From CAWKZT01 sp963854565 (GTDB taxonomy: Bacteria > Actinomycetota > Acidimicrobiia > Acidimicrobiales > JAHEJN01): DNA of 12,363 nucleotides. The position numbers and the translations under genes were made by a program. The stretch lies in NCBI GenBank assembly GCA_963854565.1, contig CAWKZT010000051.1, forward strand, positions 1 through 12,363. The letters are read 5' to 3'. Each line of letters begins with the position of its first letter. The first letter of the stretch is position 1. Positions 1-7,014 of this stretch are shown here, piece after piece. The notes beneath the pieces are model-generated. The model ran no database searches and was not told where the DNA came from. It saw only the letters and a list, made by a program, of their open reading frames with translations.

Positions 1-843
1 CATGGCGATATCGACAAGCAACAGAGGCCGACCGTTTCGCACTTCCATAGCCGTTTCGAGTGCCGTACCTTCGACAATAAGCTCTTGCGCTCCAGTCGAG
101 GTGAATACGATGTCGGCTTTATGTAGCTCGGCGCTGAGTTGGTTAAGGCGAACCGCCCGACCAGCGAGACGTCTGGCCAATGTTTCGGCCTTAGCAAACG
201 TGCGGTTAGCGACCACGAGTTCGGCCAAGTCCGAAGACGTGAGGCGGGCGACCATGCCCTCGCCCATTTCGCCCGCTCCCAAAATGAGGATTCGTTTACC
301 GCTCAGGCCACCGAGACGATCGGAGGCCATGGCAATGGCGGCCTGACTTACCGATGCAATATTGTGTGAAATCTTGGTTTCGGTACGGGCCCGTTTGCCA
401 ACTTCTAGGGCATGACGGAACACACCATTAAGTGCGGTACCGGTGACTTTAAGGGTGTGGGCATGTTCCCACGCTGTCTTGACCTGTCCCTGAATTTCGT
501 GTTCGCCAATAACGGCTGAGTCGAGACCCGCGGCAACGGCGAACAGATGGCGAACCGCTTCTTCGTCATAGTGCACGTAGAGGTGATCGCCCAACTCTTC
601 GGGGCTAACCCCCCCGAGGTCGCAGAGTGTGTCGCGAACATCTTGAAATGCTCCGTGGAAGCGTTCGGCCAACACGTAGATTTCGGTGCGATTGCACGTG
701 GAAAGCACAACCGTTTCGCTGACGTTGTCACAACCAGCGACAGCGTCGAGGGCCTTGTTAAGGCGCGCAGGGCCGATCGACACTCGTTCGAGAATGGCGA
801 GCGGAGCTGTTGTGTGGTTAATACCAATTACTACGACAGACAC
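1..843 (-). CDS. hemA: Glutamyl-tRNA reductase, N-terminal 281 residues (runs off left edge)
   Basis: Reduces glutamyl-tRNA(Glu) to glutamate-1-semialdehyde with NADPH, the first committed step of C5-pathway tetrapyrrole synthesis in the cytoplasm. The visible 281 residues are open to the window edge; the family is usually 400-450 residues, so the dimerisation domain lies outside. Seen: an N-terminal VSVVVIGINHTTAP segment, the catalytic STCNRTEIY motif at 48-56 with nucleophile Cys50, GEHEIQGQ at 113-120 and an NADPH-binding GAGEMG at 189-194. The start is GTG at 843, chosen because a perfect AAGGAG lies 11 nt upstream and the product begins exactly where the family does. It overlaps the end of the upstream siroheme gene by 13 nt, which implies translational coupling. 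It is third in the rex operon, matching Streptomyces, where rex and hem genes are cotranscribed under Rex. Identification is near certain. Confidence 0.97.
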   Translation of the reverse strand, partial: MSVVVIGINHTTAPLAILERVSIGPARLNKALDAVAGCDNVSETVVLSTCNRTEIYVLAERFHGAFQDVRDTLCDLGGVSPEELGDHLYVHYDEEAVRHLFAVAAGLDSAVIGEHEIQGQVKTAWEHAHTLKVTGTALNGVFRHALEVGKRARTETKISHNIASVSQAAIAMASDRLGGLSGKRILILGAGEMGEGMVARLTSSDLAELVVANRTFAKAETLARRLAGRAVRLNQLSAELHKADIVFTSTGAQELIVEGTALETAMEVRNGRPLLLVDIAM

Positions 844-1454
844 AGTCGCAAGATCTCCTTGGCCTCGTCGATTCGGCCAGCACGAATTGCTTCCAGCATC
901 CCCGAATTGAGGGCCTTTTGCCAACCTGGAATCTCAGTAGATTTTCCGTCGGATCGAAGTTGCCTGCGCTCGTCGGACAAGATCTCAAGCAGAGTCTCGT
1001 ACTCGGGCCCAATATCAGCCTCAAGCCCACGGCGGAACCATGCGGCCAAAGCCGGGCTGTGGCCACCGGTGGACACTGTGAACATGATTGGGCCGCGTCG
1101 CACGACCGCGGGCAAGGTGAAGGCGCAATTCTCTGGGTCGTCGGCGGAATTAACCAACACGGCAGCCTGCTCGCCATCGGCGAATACCGCCGCGTTTACC
1201 CGTGGGTCGTCGGTTGCGGTGATAACGAGGCGATAACCCTCCGCCTCGCCTTTGCGGTAGGGGCGTCGATGAGCAGTAACGCCTTGAAGCACCGCCAGTG
1301 AATCGAGAATATGTGGGGCAACAACATCGACAATGGCGCCCGCTGCTAGCAACTTACGCGCTTTGGCCTCGGCCACCTGTCCGCCACCAACGACAAGACA
1401 GCGGTAGCCACTGAGACGCACATTGATCGGGAAAAGGGGTTCATCGACAGGCAT
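831..1454 (-). CDS. Precorrin-2 dehydrogenase / sirohydrochlorin ferrochelatase (CysG N-terminal / Met8 type)
   Basis: Oxidises precorrin-2 to sirohydrochlorin with NAD+ and, in bifunctional members, inserts Fe2+ to give siroheme for sulfite and nitrite reductases. The product is 207 residues, the stand-alone size. Seen: a Rossmann start with VVGGGQVA at 21-28, TATDD at 79-83, the conserved Asp pair at 105-106 (region of the catalytic Asp of CysG/Met8) and STGGHSP at 128-134, where CysG carries its phosphoserine. After about 150 comes a short helical tail; there is no uroporphyrinogen-III methyltransferase domain, so that activity must be encoded elsewhere. The ATG at 1454 overlaps the rex stop as TGATG, with GAGG about 7 nt upstream; a TTG one codon earlier is less likely. 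The stop TAG lies inside hemA. The family is secure; whether it performs ferrochelation as well as dehydrogenation cannot be read from sequence alone. Confidence 0.92.
   Translation of the reverse strand: MPVDEPLFPINVRLSGYRCLVVGGGQVAEAKARKLLAAGAIVDVVAPHILDSLAVLQGVTAHRRPYRKGEAEGYRLVITATDDPRVNAAVFADGEQAAVLVNSADDPENCAFTLPAVVRRGPIMFTVSTGGHSPALAAWFRRGLEADIGPEYETLLEILSDERRQLRSDGKSTEIPGWQKALNSGMLEAIRAGRIDEAKEILRLCLS
855..860 (-). promoter_or_regulatory. Ribosome binding site of hemA
   Basis: AAGGAG on the minus strand, inside the 3' end of the siroheme gene and 11 nt from the GTG at 843. It fixes the hemA start, because no other in-frame start nearby has such a site. Confidence 0.7.
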
Positions 1455-2113
1455 CAACTTGCCTCGGCTATGTCGGTATCTCGGTGCTGATAGAAACCTA
1501 GGATTTGCAGTTCCGATGCTAGGTCGACTTTGCGCAAGGTCACGTGATCAGGAACCGTCACCGTGGTCGGTGCAAAGTTGAGAATCGAGGTCACCCCAGC
1601 GGCAACGATTTGATCAGTTACCTCTTGCGCCACATGTGCAGGTGTCGCAATGATGGCGATCGCTATGCGTTCAGCGACAACGACCCCGGCGAGATCGTTG
1701 AGGTGAGAAATTTTGACGCCATTGTAGGTTGTGCCCACCTTGGTCTGGTCATTGTCCAGCAAAGCGGCCACCGGGAACCCGGAATCACCGAAGCCTCCGT
1801 AGTTAGCCAACGCACGTCCGAGGTTACCGAGACCCAGGATGGCCACCCCAAGATCTTTGGCGAGGCCAAGTTCTCGGTCTATCTGAAAGAGCAAATACTT
1901 GACCTCGTAACCCACCCCGCGCGTGCCGTAGGACCCAAGGTAGGAGAGGTCTTTACGAACTTTGGCGGCATTCAACCCGGCCATATTGGCCAGTTGGGCC
2001 GACGACACCTTCGATGTACCTTTTTCGCGCAATTGCGAAAGGCTTCGGTGGTAGATCGGCAACCGGGCGACGGTGGCGTCGGGAATGGGCCGGCGGGCGG
2101 AAACAGGCGGCAT
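1454..2113 (-). CDS. rex: Redox-sensing transcriptional repressor Rex
   Basis: DNA-binding repressor that releases its operators when NADH rises relative to NAD+; in Streptomyces it controls cydABCD and rex-hem genes. The product is 219 residues, normal for the family. Seen: a winged-helix domain at about 10-65 including PDATVARLPIYHR and LSYLGSYGTRGVGY, then a Rossmann domain with GLGNLGRAL at 94-102, NYGGF at 104-108 and a C-terminal domain-swap helix. The start is ATG at 2113; another in-frame ATG at 2152 would add 13 residues not seen in Rex proteins and would overlap the start of the divergent gene. A TAGACT box lies 7 nt upstream of this ATG, so the message is probably leaderless. It is first in an operon with the siroheme gene (TGATG overlap) and hemA. 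Autoregulation is likely from family knowledge, but only one Rex half-site is visible. Confidence 0.97.
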   Translation of the reverse strand: MPPVSARRPIPDATVARLPIYHRSLSQLREKGTSKVSSAQLANMAGLNAAKVRKDLSYLGSYGTRGVGYEVKYLLFQIDRELGLAKDLGVAILGLGNLGRALANYGGFGDSGFPVAALLDNDQTKVGTTYNGVKISHLNDLAGVVVAERIAIAIIATPAHVAQEVTDQIVAAGVTSILNFAPTTVTVPDHVTLRKVDLASELQILGFYQHRDTDIAEAS

Positions 2114-2120
2114 AGTAGTA

Positions 2121-2149
2121 AGTCTATCTGGAGTTTGTACGCTTGTGAA
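2121..2149 (-). promoter_or_regulatory. rex promoter with one Rex-operator-like half-site
   Basis: On the minus strand TTCACA (2144-2149) is followed by 17 nt, TAGACT (2121-2126), 7 nt and the rex ATG at 2113, a good housekeeping-type promoter giving an almost leaderless message. The -35 box lies within TTCACAA, one half of the known Rex operator TTGTGAA-N3-TTCACAA. The other half is degenerate, so Rex binding here is only a possibility. Confidence 0.55.
2138..2143 (+). promoter_or_regulatory. Candidate -10 box of the divergent membrane gene
   Basis: TACGCT fits TANNNT and lies 7 nt before the ATG at 2151, placing the transcription start at or next to the start codon. No convincing -35 box is seen 16-18 nt upstream, and the region overlaps the rex promoter. 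Confidence 0.35.
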
Positions 2150-2150
2150 C

Positions 2151-2861
2151 ATGACTTCTCAGGTCGCCTTCGCTGCTGCTGCCACCTTAATTTCGTTGGC
2201 ATTTGCTTTGGCGACGCTTGACCGTTGGCTTATGGCCCGACGCAATCATGAAGCGGCCTGGACGGTGGCGTTATTTCTCTTTTCGGGTGCCGCCGCGTCG
2301 CTAATGGTTGGTGCGGGAATGGGATGGTCAGCTTGGTCATTTCGGACCTTTTACTACCTCGGGGCTATCGCTAACGTTCCCGTCCTCGCCCTAGGAACAG
2401 TTTGGTTACTGCGCCCCCAATGGGGGCGCACAGTTTCCTACGGCGTGGCGACGTTTTGTCTCGTAGGCCTTGGCGTCATGCTTGTAGCCCCAACTACGGG
2501 CACCATTCCATCCGCAGTCCTGCCTCAAGGCTCCGACATTTTTGGTCCGTTCCCGCGCATTTTGGCCGCAGTCGGTTCATCACTCGGAGCTCTCGTGATC
2601 TTTTCGGGGGCGCTATGGAGCCTCGGTTCATTGGTTAGAAATCAAGGCCCACGCCAACTAGCAGTGGCCAACGGGGCAATCGGTCTGGGCACCGTTGTCC
2701 TAAGCCTGGGCGGGTTGCTTAACAGCACACTGAATGAAATGACTGCTTTTGCCATCACGCTCGTGGTTGGCATCACCCTCATCTTTATCGGATTTCTTAT
2801 TGCCACTTTGATGCCGGCTACTGCCCGGCTACAAATGGTCAGCCAAGAGAACGCCGCATAA
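2151..2861 (+). CDS. Seven-helix integral membrane protein of unknown function
   Basis: I do not recognise the family. The 236-residue product is almost entirely hydrophobic segments: about 3-23, 37-57, 66-87, 94-113, 137-160, 170-190 and 198-221, seven predicted helices with short loops. It has no extra soluble domain, no obvious catalytic motif and no cleavable signal peptide with a lipobox. The short DRWLMARRNHEAAW stretch (24-37) is the most charged loop, followed by other basic loop residues such as Arg88 and Arg163. The start is ATG at 2151; GTG at 2145 (adding Val-Asn) is an alternative, and starts farther upstream would run into rex. It is divergent from rex with 37 nt between starts, so a shared promoter region and a link to redox control are possible but unproven. 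Its 3' end overlaps the acyl-CoA ligase gene by 23 nt tail to tail. That it is a real gene is well supported; its function is unknown. Confidence 0.8.
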   Translation: MTSQVAFAAAATLISLAFALATLDRWLMARRNHEAAWTVALFLFSGAAASLMVGAGMGWSAWSFRTFYYLGAIANVPVLALGTVWLLRPQWGRTVSYGVATFCLVGLGVMLVAPTTGTIPSAVLPQGSDIFGPFPRILAAVGSSLGALVIFSGALWSLGSLVRNQGPRQLAVANGAIGLGTVVLSLGGLLNSTLNEMTAFAITLVVGITLIFIGFLIATLMPATARLQMVSQENAA

Positions 2862-4320
2862 TTTTGCCCGTAGATGTGCGCGGGATCTGATCAATGATGA
2901 TCACCGATCCGGGACACTTGTAGCTCGCAAGATGTTGTTCGCAGAACCAGATCACATCATCGGCCTCGAGGTTCGCATTGGGCACAGGCACCACGTAGGC
3001 ACGTACGGCCTCGCCATGATGAGGGTGAGGAATTCCGACTACACCGGCCTCACTAATTTCGGGGTGTTGCACCAAGATGTCCTCGACCTCAGCGGGAAAA
3101 ACATTAAACCCCGACACAATGATGAGGTCTTTAACCCGGTCGACGAGACGGAGTTGGCCATAGTCGTCAACCACTGCCAGGTCGCCGGTATGCAACCACC
3201 CATCGCTATCGAGCGCTTTGGCTGTCGCCTCTTCGTTGCCCCAATACCCGCCGAAAATATTGGGGCCACTGGCCCAAACTTCTCCCTCGTCACCGATATA
3301 GACATCGCCGCCGTGGGCATCGACTAGGCGTAGTCGAACCCCGGGAAGGGGGCGGCCCACAGAACCCGCAGGGGTTTCTTCTGTGCCCAGGGCCAAAACT
3401 GAACTTGTTTCGGTGAGCCCGTATCCTTCGATGATGTTAAGGCCATGAAGTTCGTAGACCGACTGACGCACCATTGGATTAAGAGCGGCCGCCCCGGAAA
3501 AAGCGCGACGAATGGTCGCCAATGGCTGTCCATCGAATGGGGTTGCGGCAAGGGCTGACCACAATGTTGGAGGACCGCTCATCACGGTGATTTTGTGTTG
3601 CTGCGCTAGCTCAAAAACGGTGGTTGGGTCGAAACGTTCGACAAGGACCGCTGTCGCTCCCGCTCGCAGCACCGGCGCGAGTATCGCATTAAGTCCCAAG
3701 ATGTGGGAGAGCGGAACCACACAGAGGGAGACATCGTCGGCGGTGAGTTGGCCAGACGGATGGGCAAAGCCTTGATCGAGGTTGGCCAGCAGATTTGCAT
3801 GAGTCAACATGGCTGGCTTTGGGCTACCTGCGGTACCCGAAGTGAACTTCAATAGCGCAAGATCACTTTGTGTTACATCGACGACCGGCGGAACCTCCTC
3901 AAAGCTAGCCAAGGAAATCGAACCTTCGATATCGGAAGCTCTTGGGGTCAAAATGTGATCGACGGATGCCAACACGTCAGCAGAAAGACCACTGACCGAG
4001 GGAACGCCGGTAGGTCCAACGACCATCGCTCGTGGCGTGACCGCCGCAATTTCGGATGCTAGTTCGGGCGACGGACTCAGCGGGTTCATGGGCACAGCAA
4101 CAAACCCTGCACCCAAAACAGCCAAATAGAACACCACAAAACGGGTGTTCGTGCCCGCAACTATGGCTACCCGATCACCTCGCTCAAGTCCGAGTGCAGT
4201 AAGACCGGCCCGAGTTTGACCGACCTGGTGACGAAGCTGGTCGTAGGTGATTTGGTTGCCATGATCGATAAGCGCGACCGAATCGCCGGGGTGGGATTCG
4301 ATTAGAGCAGCAAGGTTCAC
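2839..4320 (-). CDS. AMP-dependent acyl-CoA synthetase/ligase family protein
   Basis: Adenylate-forming enzyme that activates a carboxylic acid with ATP and normally transfers it to coenzyme A; a fatty-acid CoA ligase is the likeliest role, but the substrate is not determined by visible motifs. It has 493 residues, typical for the shorter FadD-like members. Seen: the phosphate-binding TSGTAGSPK at 160-168, GYGLTETS at 299-306, GWLHTGD at 374-380, RVKDLIIVSGFNVFPAEVED at 395-414 and the C-terminal STGK at 483-486 with the adenylation Lys486. The residue after SPK is Pro, where many family members have Gly. The start GTG at 4320 is the first after an in-frame TGA 18 nt upstream and is preceded by TACTAT at -12 to -7 rather than a Shine-Dalgarno site. 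It follows clpC by 53 nt on the same strand but probably has its own promoter. It overlaps the convergent membrane gene by 23 nt. Confidence 0.93.
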   Translation of the reverse strand: MNLAALIESHPGDSVALIDHGNQITYDQLRHQVGQTRAGLTALGLERGDRVAIVAGTNTRFVVFYLAVLGAGFVAVPMNPLSPSPELASEIAAVTPRAMVVGPTGVPSVSGLSADVLASVDHILTPRASDIEGSISLASFEEVPPVVDVTQSDLALLKFTSGTAGSPKPAMLTHANLLANLDQGFAHPSGQLTADDVSLCVVPLSHILGLNAILAPVLRAGATAVLVERFDPTTVFELAQQHKITVMSGPPTLWSALAATPFDGQPLATIRRAFSGAAALNPMVRQSVYELHGLNIIEGYGLTETSSVLALGTEETPAGSVGRPLPGVRLRLVDAHGGDVYIGDEGEVWASGPNIFGGYWGNEEATAKALDSDGWLHTGDLAVVDDYGQLRLVDRVKDLIIVSGFNVFPAEVEDILVQHPEISEAGVVGIPHPHHGEAVRAYVVPVPNANLEADDVIWFCEQHLASYKCPGSVIIIDQIPRTSTGKIMRRSLG

Positions 4321-4326
4321 AAGCGC

Positions 4327-4332
4327 ATAGTA
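4327..4332 (-). promoter_or_regulatory. Candidate -10 box for leaderless acyl-CoA ligase message
   Basis: TACTAT on the minus strand ends 6 nt before the GTG at 4320, the exact -12 to -7 placement if the G is the first transcribed base. No good -35 box is seen, and no Shine-Dalgarno lies at normal spacing. No clear hairpin terminator follows clpC in the 53-nt gap. Confidence 0.45.
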
Positions 4333-4373
4333 CTTTCAACCGGGCCCTTGGGAGGAACCGGCTGCGGTGCGCA

Positions 4374-6893
4374 CTACTCGGCGGCGACTACTTCTTCGAC
4401 CTGCGGGGGTTCGAACCCTTCGACGGCCTTGAACGACATGCGCCGCTCGCCCGTGTTGTCAGGATCATCCTCGGTGTCGACAATGATGGTCTCACCGGCT
4501 CGGAATTCTTTCCAGAGCAAGCGTTCCGACAACGGATCTTCGACCATGCGTTGGATGGCACGACGCAATGGTCGGGCCCCCATCGTTGGGTCGTAACCGC
4601 GATCGGCCAGCAAAATCTTGGCTTCGGGGGTAAGTTCGAGACCCATTCCCTGCGACTCAAGTTGCTTGGTGACTCGCTTGATCATCAGGTCGACGATCTG
4701 GGTCACCTCGGGCTTGGAAAGCTCGTGGAAGACGATTGTTTCGTCGATGCGGTTAAGGAATTCGGGGCGGAAGTGTTCCTTCAGCGCTTCGTTGACCTTT
4801 TCCTTCATGCGTTCGTAGCTGACTGCTTCGTCGTTCTTGGTGAAACCGAGGTTGGCCTTGCGAAGATCGCGTGTGCCCAGGTTGGACGTCATGATGATGA
4901 CGGTGTTGCGGAAGTCCACCGAACGGCCCTGGCTGTCGGTGAGACGGCCTTCTTCGAGAATCTGCAACAGCGTGTTGAAGACATCGGGGTGGGCCTTTTC
5001 GACCTCGTCGAAGAGCACAACACTGAAGGGCTTACGTCGAACGGCTTCAGTGAGTTGGCCGCCCTCGTCGTAGCCGACGTAGCCAGGAGGTGAACCGACG
5101 AGACGACTGACGGTGTGCTTTTCCTGATATTCGGACATATCGAGGCTAATAAGACTGTCTTCGTCTCCGAAGAGGAACTCGGCCAAAGTCTTCGCCAGTT
5201 CGGTCTTACCAACACCGGATGGACCGAGGAAGATAAACGAACCAGAGGGACGCTTGGGATCCTTGAGTCCAGCACGGGTGCGACGGATGGCCTGCGAAAC
5301 AGACTTCACCGCGTCGGTCTGGCCGATAACTCGCTGATGGAGTTCGTCTTCCATGCGCAAAAGCTTGGAGGTTTCTTCCTCGGTGAGTTTGTAGACCGGA
5401 ATGCCGGTCCACAAGCTGAGCACCTCGGCTACGGCTTCTTCGTCCACCTCGTCGAAAAGATCGACGCCCGAGGCCTTGAACTCGGCCTCTTTGGTTTCTT
5501 TCTCGGCGATGAGTTGTTTTTCTTCGTCACGGAGTTTTCCGGCGGCCTCGAAGTCCTGCGACTCGACGGCTTCCTTCTTCTTGGCAGACACGTCGGCCAA
5601 TTTGTTTTCGAGGTCTTTGAAATCCTCGGGTGTTTCCATGCGCTTGATACGCAAACGCGAGCCGGCTTCGTCGATGAGATCGATGGCCTTGTCAGGAAGT
5701 TGACGGTCGGCGATGTAGCGGTCGGCAAGATTGCCTGCCGCGACGAGGGCCTGGTCGGTGATGGTTACTCGGTGATGAGCTTCGTAACGATCGCGCAGAC
5801 CCTTAAGTATTTCAATGGTGTGTGCTACTGAGGGTTCTTCGACCTTGATGGGCTGGAAACGGCGTTCTAGTGCCTTATCTTTTTCTAGGTATTTGCGGTA
5901 TTCCTCGGTGGTGGTGGCACCGATGGTTTGGAGCTCACCGCGGGCCAGCATGGGCTTGAGAATGCTGGCCGCATCAATGGCGCCTTCGGCGGCACCAGCA
6001 CCAACAAGGGTGTGCAGTTCGTCGATGAACAAAATAATGTCGCCGCGAGTGGTGATTTCTTTGAGCACTTTCTTGAGGCGTTCTTCGAAGTCGCCGCGGT
6101 AGCGGGACCCGGCCACCAGGGAACCAAGGTCGAGGGTGTACAGCTGCTTGCCTTGCAAGGTGTCGGGCACATCGTCGCTGGCAATCTTTTGGGCCAGGCC
6201 TTCGATGATGGCAGTTTTGCCGACACCAGGTTCGCCGATGAGCACAGGGTTGTTCTTGGTGCGACGGCTGAGCACCTGCATGACTCGTTCGGTTTCGCGG
6301 ACTCGGCCAATGACTGGATCGAGTTCGCCGTCGCGGGCGAGCTGGGTCATGTTGCGCCCAAATTGGTCAAGAACCGCAGAACCACTCGAGTCGGCCCCGC
6401 CGCTGCCCCCAGAGCTGGCACCGGCCTTGTCGCCTTCGCCTTCGCTGCCTGGACCGGAATAACCCGACAGGAGCTGGATTACTTGCTGGCGAACTCGGCT
6501 GAGGTCGGCACCAAGCTTGACTAGAACCTGGGCGGCGACGCCTTCGCCTTCACGAATGAGACCCAACAAGATGTGTTCGGTCCCGATGTAGTTATGCCCG
6601 AGTTGTAGTGCTTCGCGCAATGAAAGTTCGAGGACCTTCTTGGCGCGCGGCGTAAAGGGAATGTGCCCGCTGGGGGAAGACCCGCCCTGGCCAATAATTT
6701 CTTCGACTTGGCTTCGGACGGCTTCGAGCGATATGCCGAGGGATTCGAGTCCCTTAGCTGCGACGCCTTCGCCTTCGTGGATGAGACCCAACAAGATGTG
6801 TTCGGTCCCGATGTAATTGTGATTGAGCAGGCGCGCTTCTTCTTGGGCGAGTACAACGACTCGGCGGGCCCTATCTGTAAAGCGTTCGAACAC
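4374..6893 (-). CDS. clpC: ClpC, AAA+ unfoldase of the ClpCP protease
   Basis: Hexameric ATPase that unfolds substrates and feeds them to ClpP in the cytoplasm. The product is 839 residues, the usual size. Domains in order: two Clp_N repeats (about 5-145), a Gly/Ser-rich linker (146-173), AAA1 with Walker A GEPGVGKT at 220-227 and Walker B ILFIDE at 287-292, a UVR/middle segment around 420-480, AAA2 with Walker A GPSGVGKT at 557-564 and Walker B VVLFDE at 625-630, the ClpP-docking LGF at 682-684 and FLNRID near 713. The start is GTG at 6893 because GGAGG lies 6 nt upstream and the product then begins FERFTDRARR as in relatives; a GTG at 6908 would put the Shine-Dalgarno site inside the gene. 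It is probably monocistronic, with a candidate SigR/SigH-type promoter upstream. Both ATPase sites look intact. Confidence 0.98.
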   Translation of the reverse strand: MFERFTDRARRVVVLAQEEARLLNHNYIGTEHILLGLIHEGEGVAAKGLESLGISLEAVRSQVEEIIGQGGSSPSGHIPFTPRAKKVLELSLREALQLGHNYIGTEHILLGLIREGEGVAAQVLVKLGADLSRVRQQVIQLLSGYSGPGSEGEGDKAGASSGGSGGADSSGSAVLDQFGRNMTQLARDGELDPVIGRVRETERVMQVLSRRTKNNPVLIGEPGVGKTAIIEGLAQKIASDDVPDTLQGKQLYTLDLGSLVAGSRYRGDFEERLKKVLKEITTRGDIILFIDELHTLVGAGAAEGAIDAASILKPMLARGELQTIGATTTEEYRKYLEKDKALERRFQPIKVEEPSVAHTIEILKGLRDRYEAHHRVTITDQALVAAGNLADRYIADRQLPDKAIDLIDEAGSRLRIKRMETPEDFKDLENKLADVSAKKKEAVESQDFEAAGKLRDEEKQLIAEKETKEAEFKASGVDLFDEVDEEAVAEVLSLWTGIPVYKLTEEETSKLLRMEDELHQRVIGQTDAVKSVSQAIRRTRAGLKDPKRPSGSFIFLGPSGVGKTELAKTLAEFLFGDEDSLISLDMSEYQEKHTVSRLVGSPPGYVGYDEGGQLTEAVRRKPFSVVLFDEVEKAHPDVFNTLLQILEEGRLTDSQGRSVDFRNTVIIMTSNLGTRDLRKANLGFTKNDEAVSYERMKEKVNEALKEHFRPEFLNRIDETIVFHELSKPEVTQIVDLMIKRVTKQLESQGMGLELTPEAKILLADRGYDPTMGARPLRRAIQRMVEDPLSERLLWKEFRAGETIIVDTEDDPDNTGERRMSFKAVEGFEPPQVEEVVAAE
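6535..6590 (-). repeat. clpC internal direct repeat, copy in second Clp_N repeat
   Basis: 56-bp segment that matches positions 6760-6815 at 53 of 56 bases. It encodes the YIGTEHILLGLIREGEGVAA part of the second Clp_N repeat. Confidence 0.9.
6760..6815 (-). repeat. clpC internal direct repeat, copy in first Clp_N repeat
   Basis: Partner of 6535-6590 with three mismatches, encoding YIGTEHILLGLIHEGEGVAA of the first Clp_N repeat. The rest of the two domains is far less alike at DNA level. Confidence 0.9.
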
Positions 6894-6899
6894 CGGCGA

Positions 6900-6904
6900 C
6901 CTCC
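6900..6904 (-). promoter_or_regulatory. Ribosome binding site of clpC
   Basis: GGAGG on the minus strand, 6 nt from the GTG at 6893. It decides the start: the GTG at 6908 lies upstream of the site. Confidence 0.75.
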
Positions 6905-6925
6905 GCACGGTAAAGGGGTGAGTGC

Positions 6926-6931
6926 AGTGTA
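6926..6931 (-). promoter_or_regulatory. Possible proximal -10 box of clpC
   Basis: TACACT on the minus strand would start transcription near 6919, leaving a leader of about 26 nt containing the Shine-Dalgarno site. No good -35 hexamer is seen at 17-19 nt, so this is weak. Confidence 0.25.
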
Positions 6932-6987
6932 GCTAGCTCACTCTTCTCTGGGGTTTCGGTCCAGCAAACTGCACCGTAGCGAGGTGT

Positions 6988-7014
6988 AACCAGCCCGTAA
7001 ACCGAAATGTTCCC
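6988..7014 (-). promoter_or_regulatory. Candidate SigR/SigH-type (thiol-oxidative/heat) promoter of clpC
   Basis: On the minus strand GGGAAC (7009-7014), an 18-nt spacer and GTT (6988-6990) match the GGAAT-N18-GTT promoters of Streptomyces SigR and the GGAAY...GTT form used by mycobacterial SigH and SigE. Transcription would begin near 6980, leaving a leader of about 85 nt. SigR is known to drive clpC in Streptomyces, which fits. A 7-bp inverted repeat (TTTCGGT at 6954-6960, ACCGAAA at 7001-7007) spans the -10 element and the predicted start. Confidence 0.5.

Noticed and set aside
547..1236. 229-codon plus-strand reading frame opposite hemA and the siroheme gene
   Set aside because: It is antisense to two strongly conserved genes, its protein shows no recognisable motif, and it spans the boundary between them.
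2127..2160. Complete Rex operator upstream of rex
   Set aside because: Only TTCACAA/TTGTGAA on one side matches; the second half is degenerate, so I call only a half-site.
1544..2221. 225-codon plus-strand reading frame opposite rex
   Set aside because: It is the complement of Rex, rich in His/Arg/Gly without domain structure, and it would overlap the start of the membrane gene.
4321..4373. Intrinsic terminator between clpC and the acyl-CoA ligase gene
   Set aside because: GC-rich words such as GGGCCC are present, but I find no stable hairpin followed by a U-tract.
5115..5831. 238-codon plus-strand reading frame opposite clpC
   Set aside because: It is an antisense shadow of the ClpC middle region; the Phe/Gly/Leu-rich product follows from the codon bias of the opposite strand.
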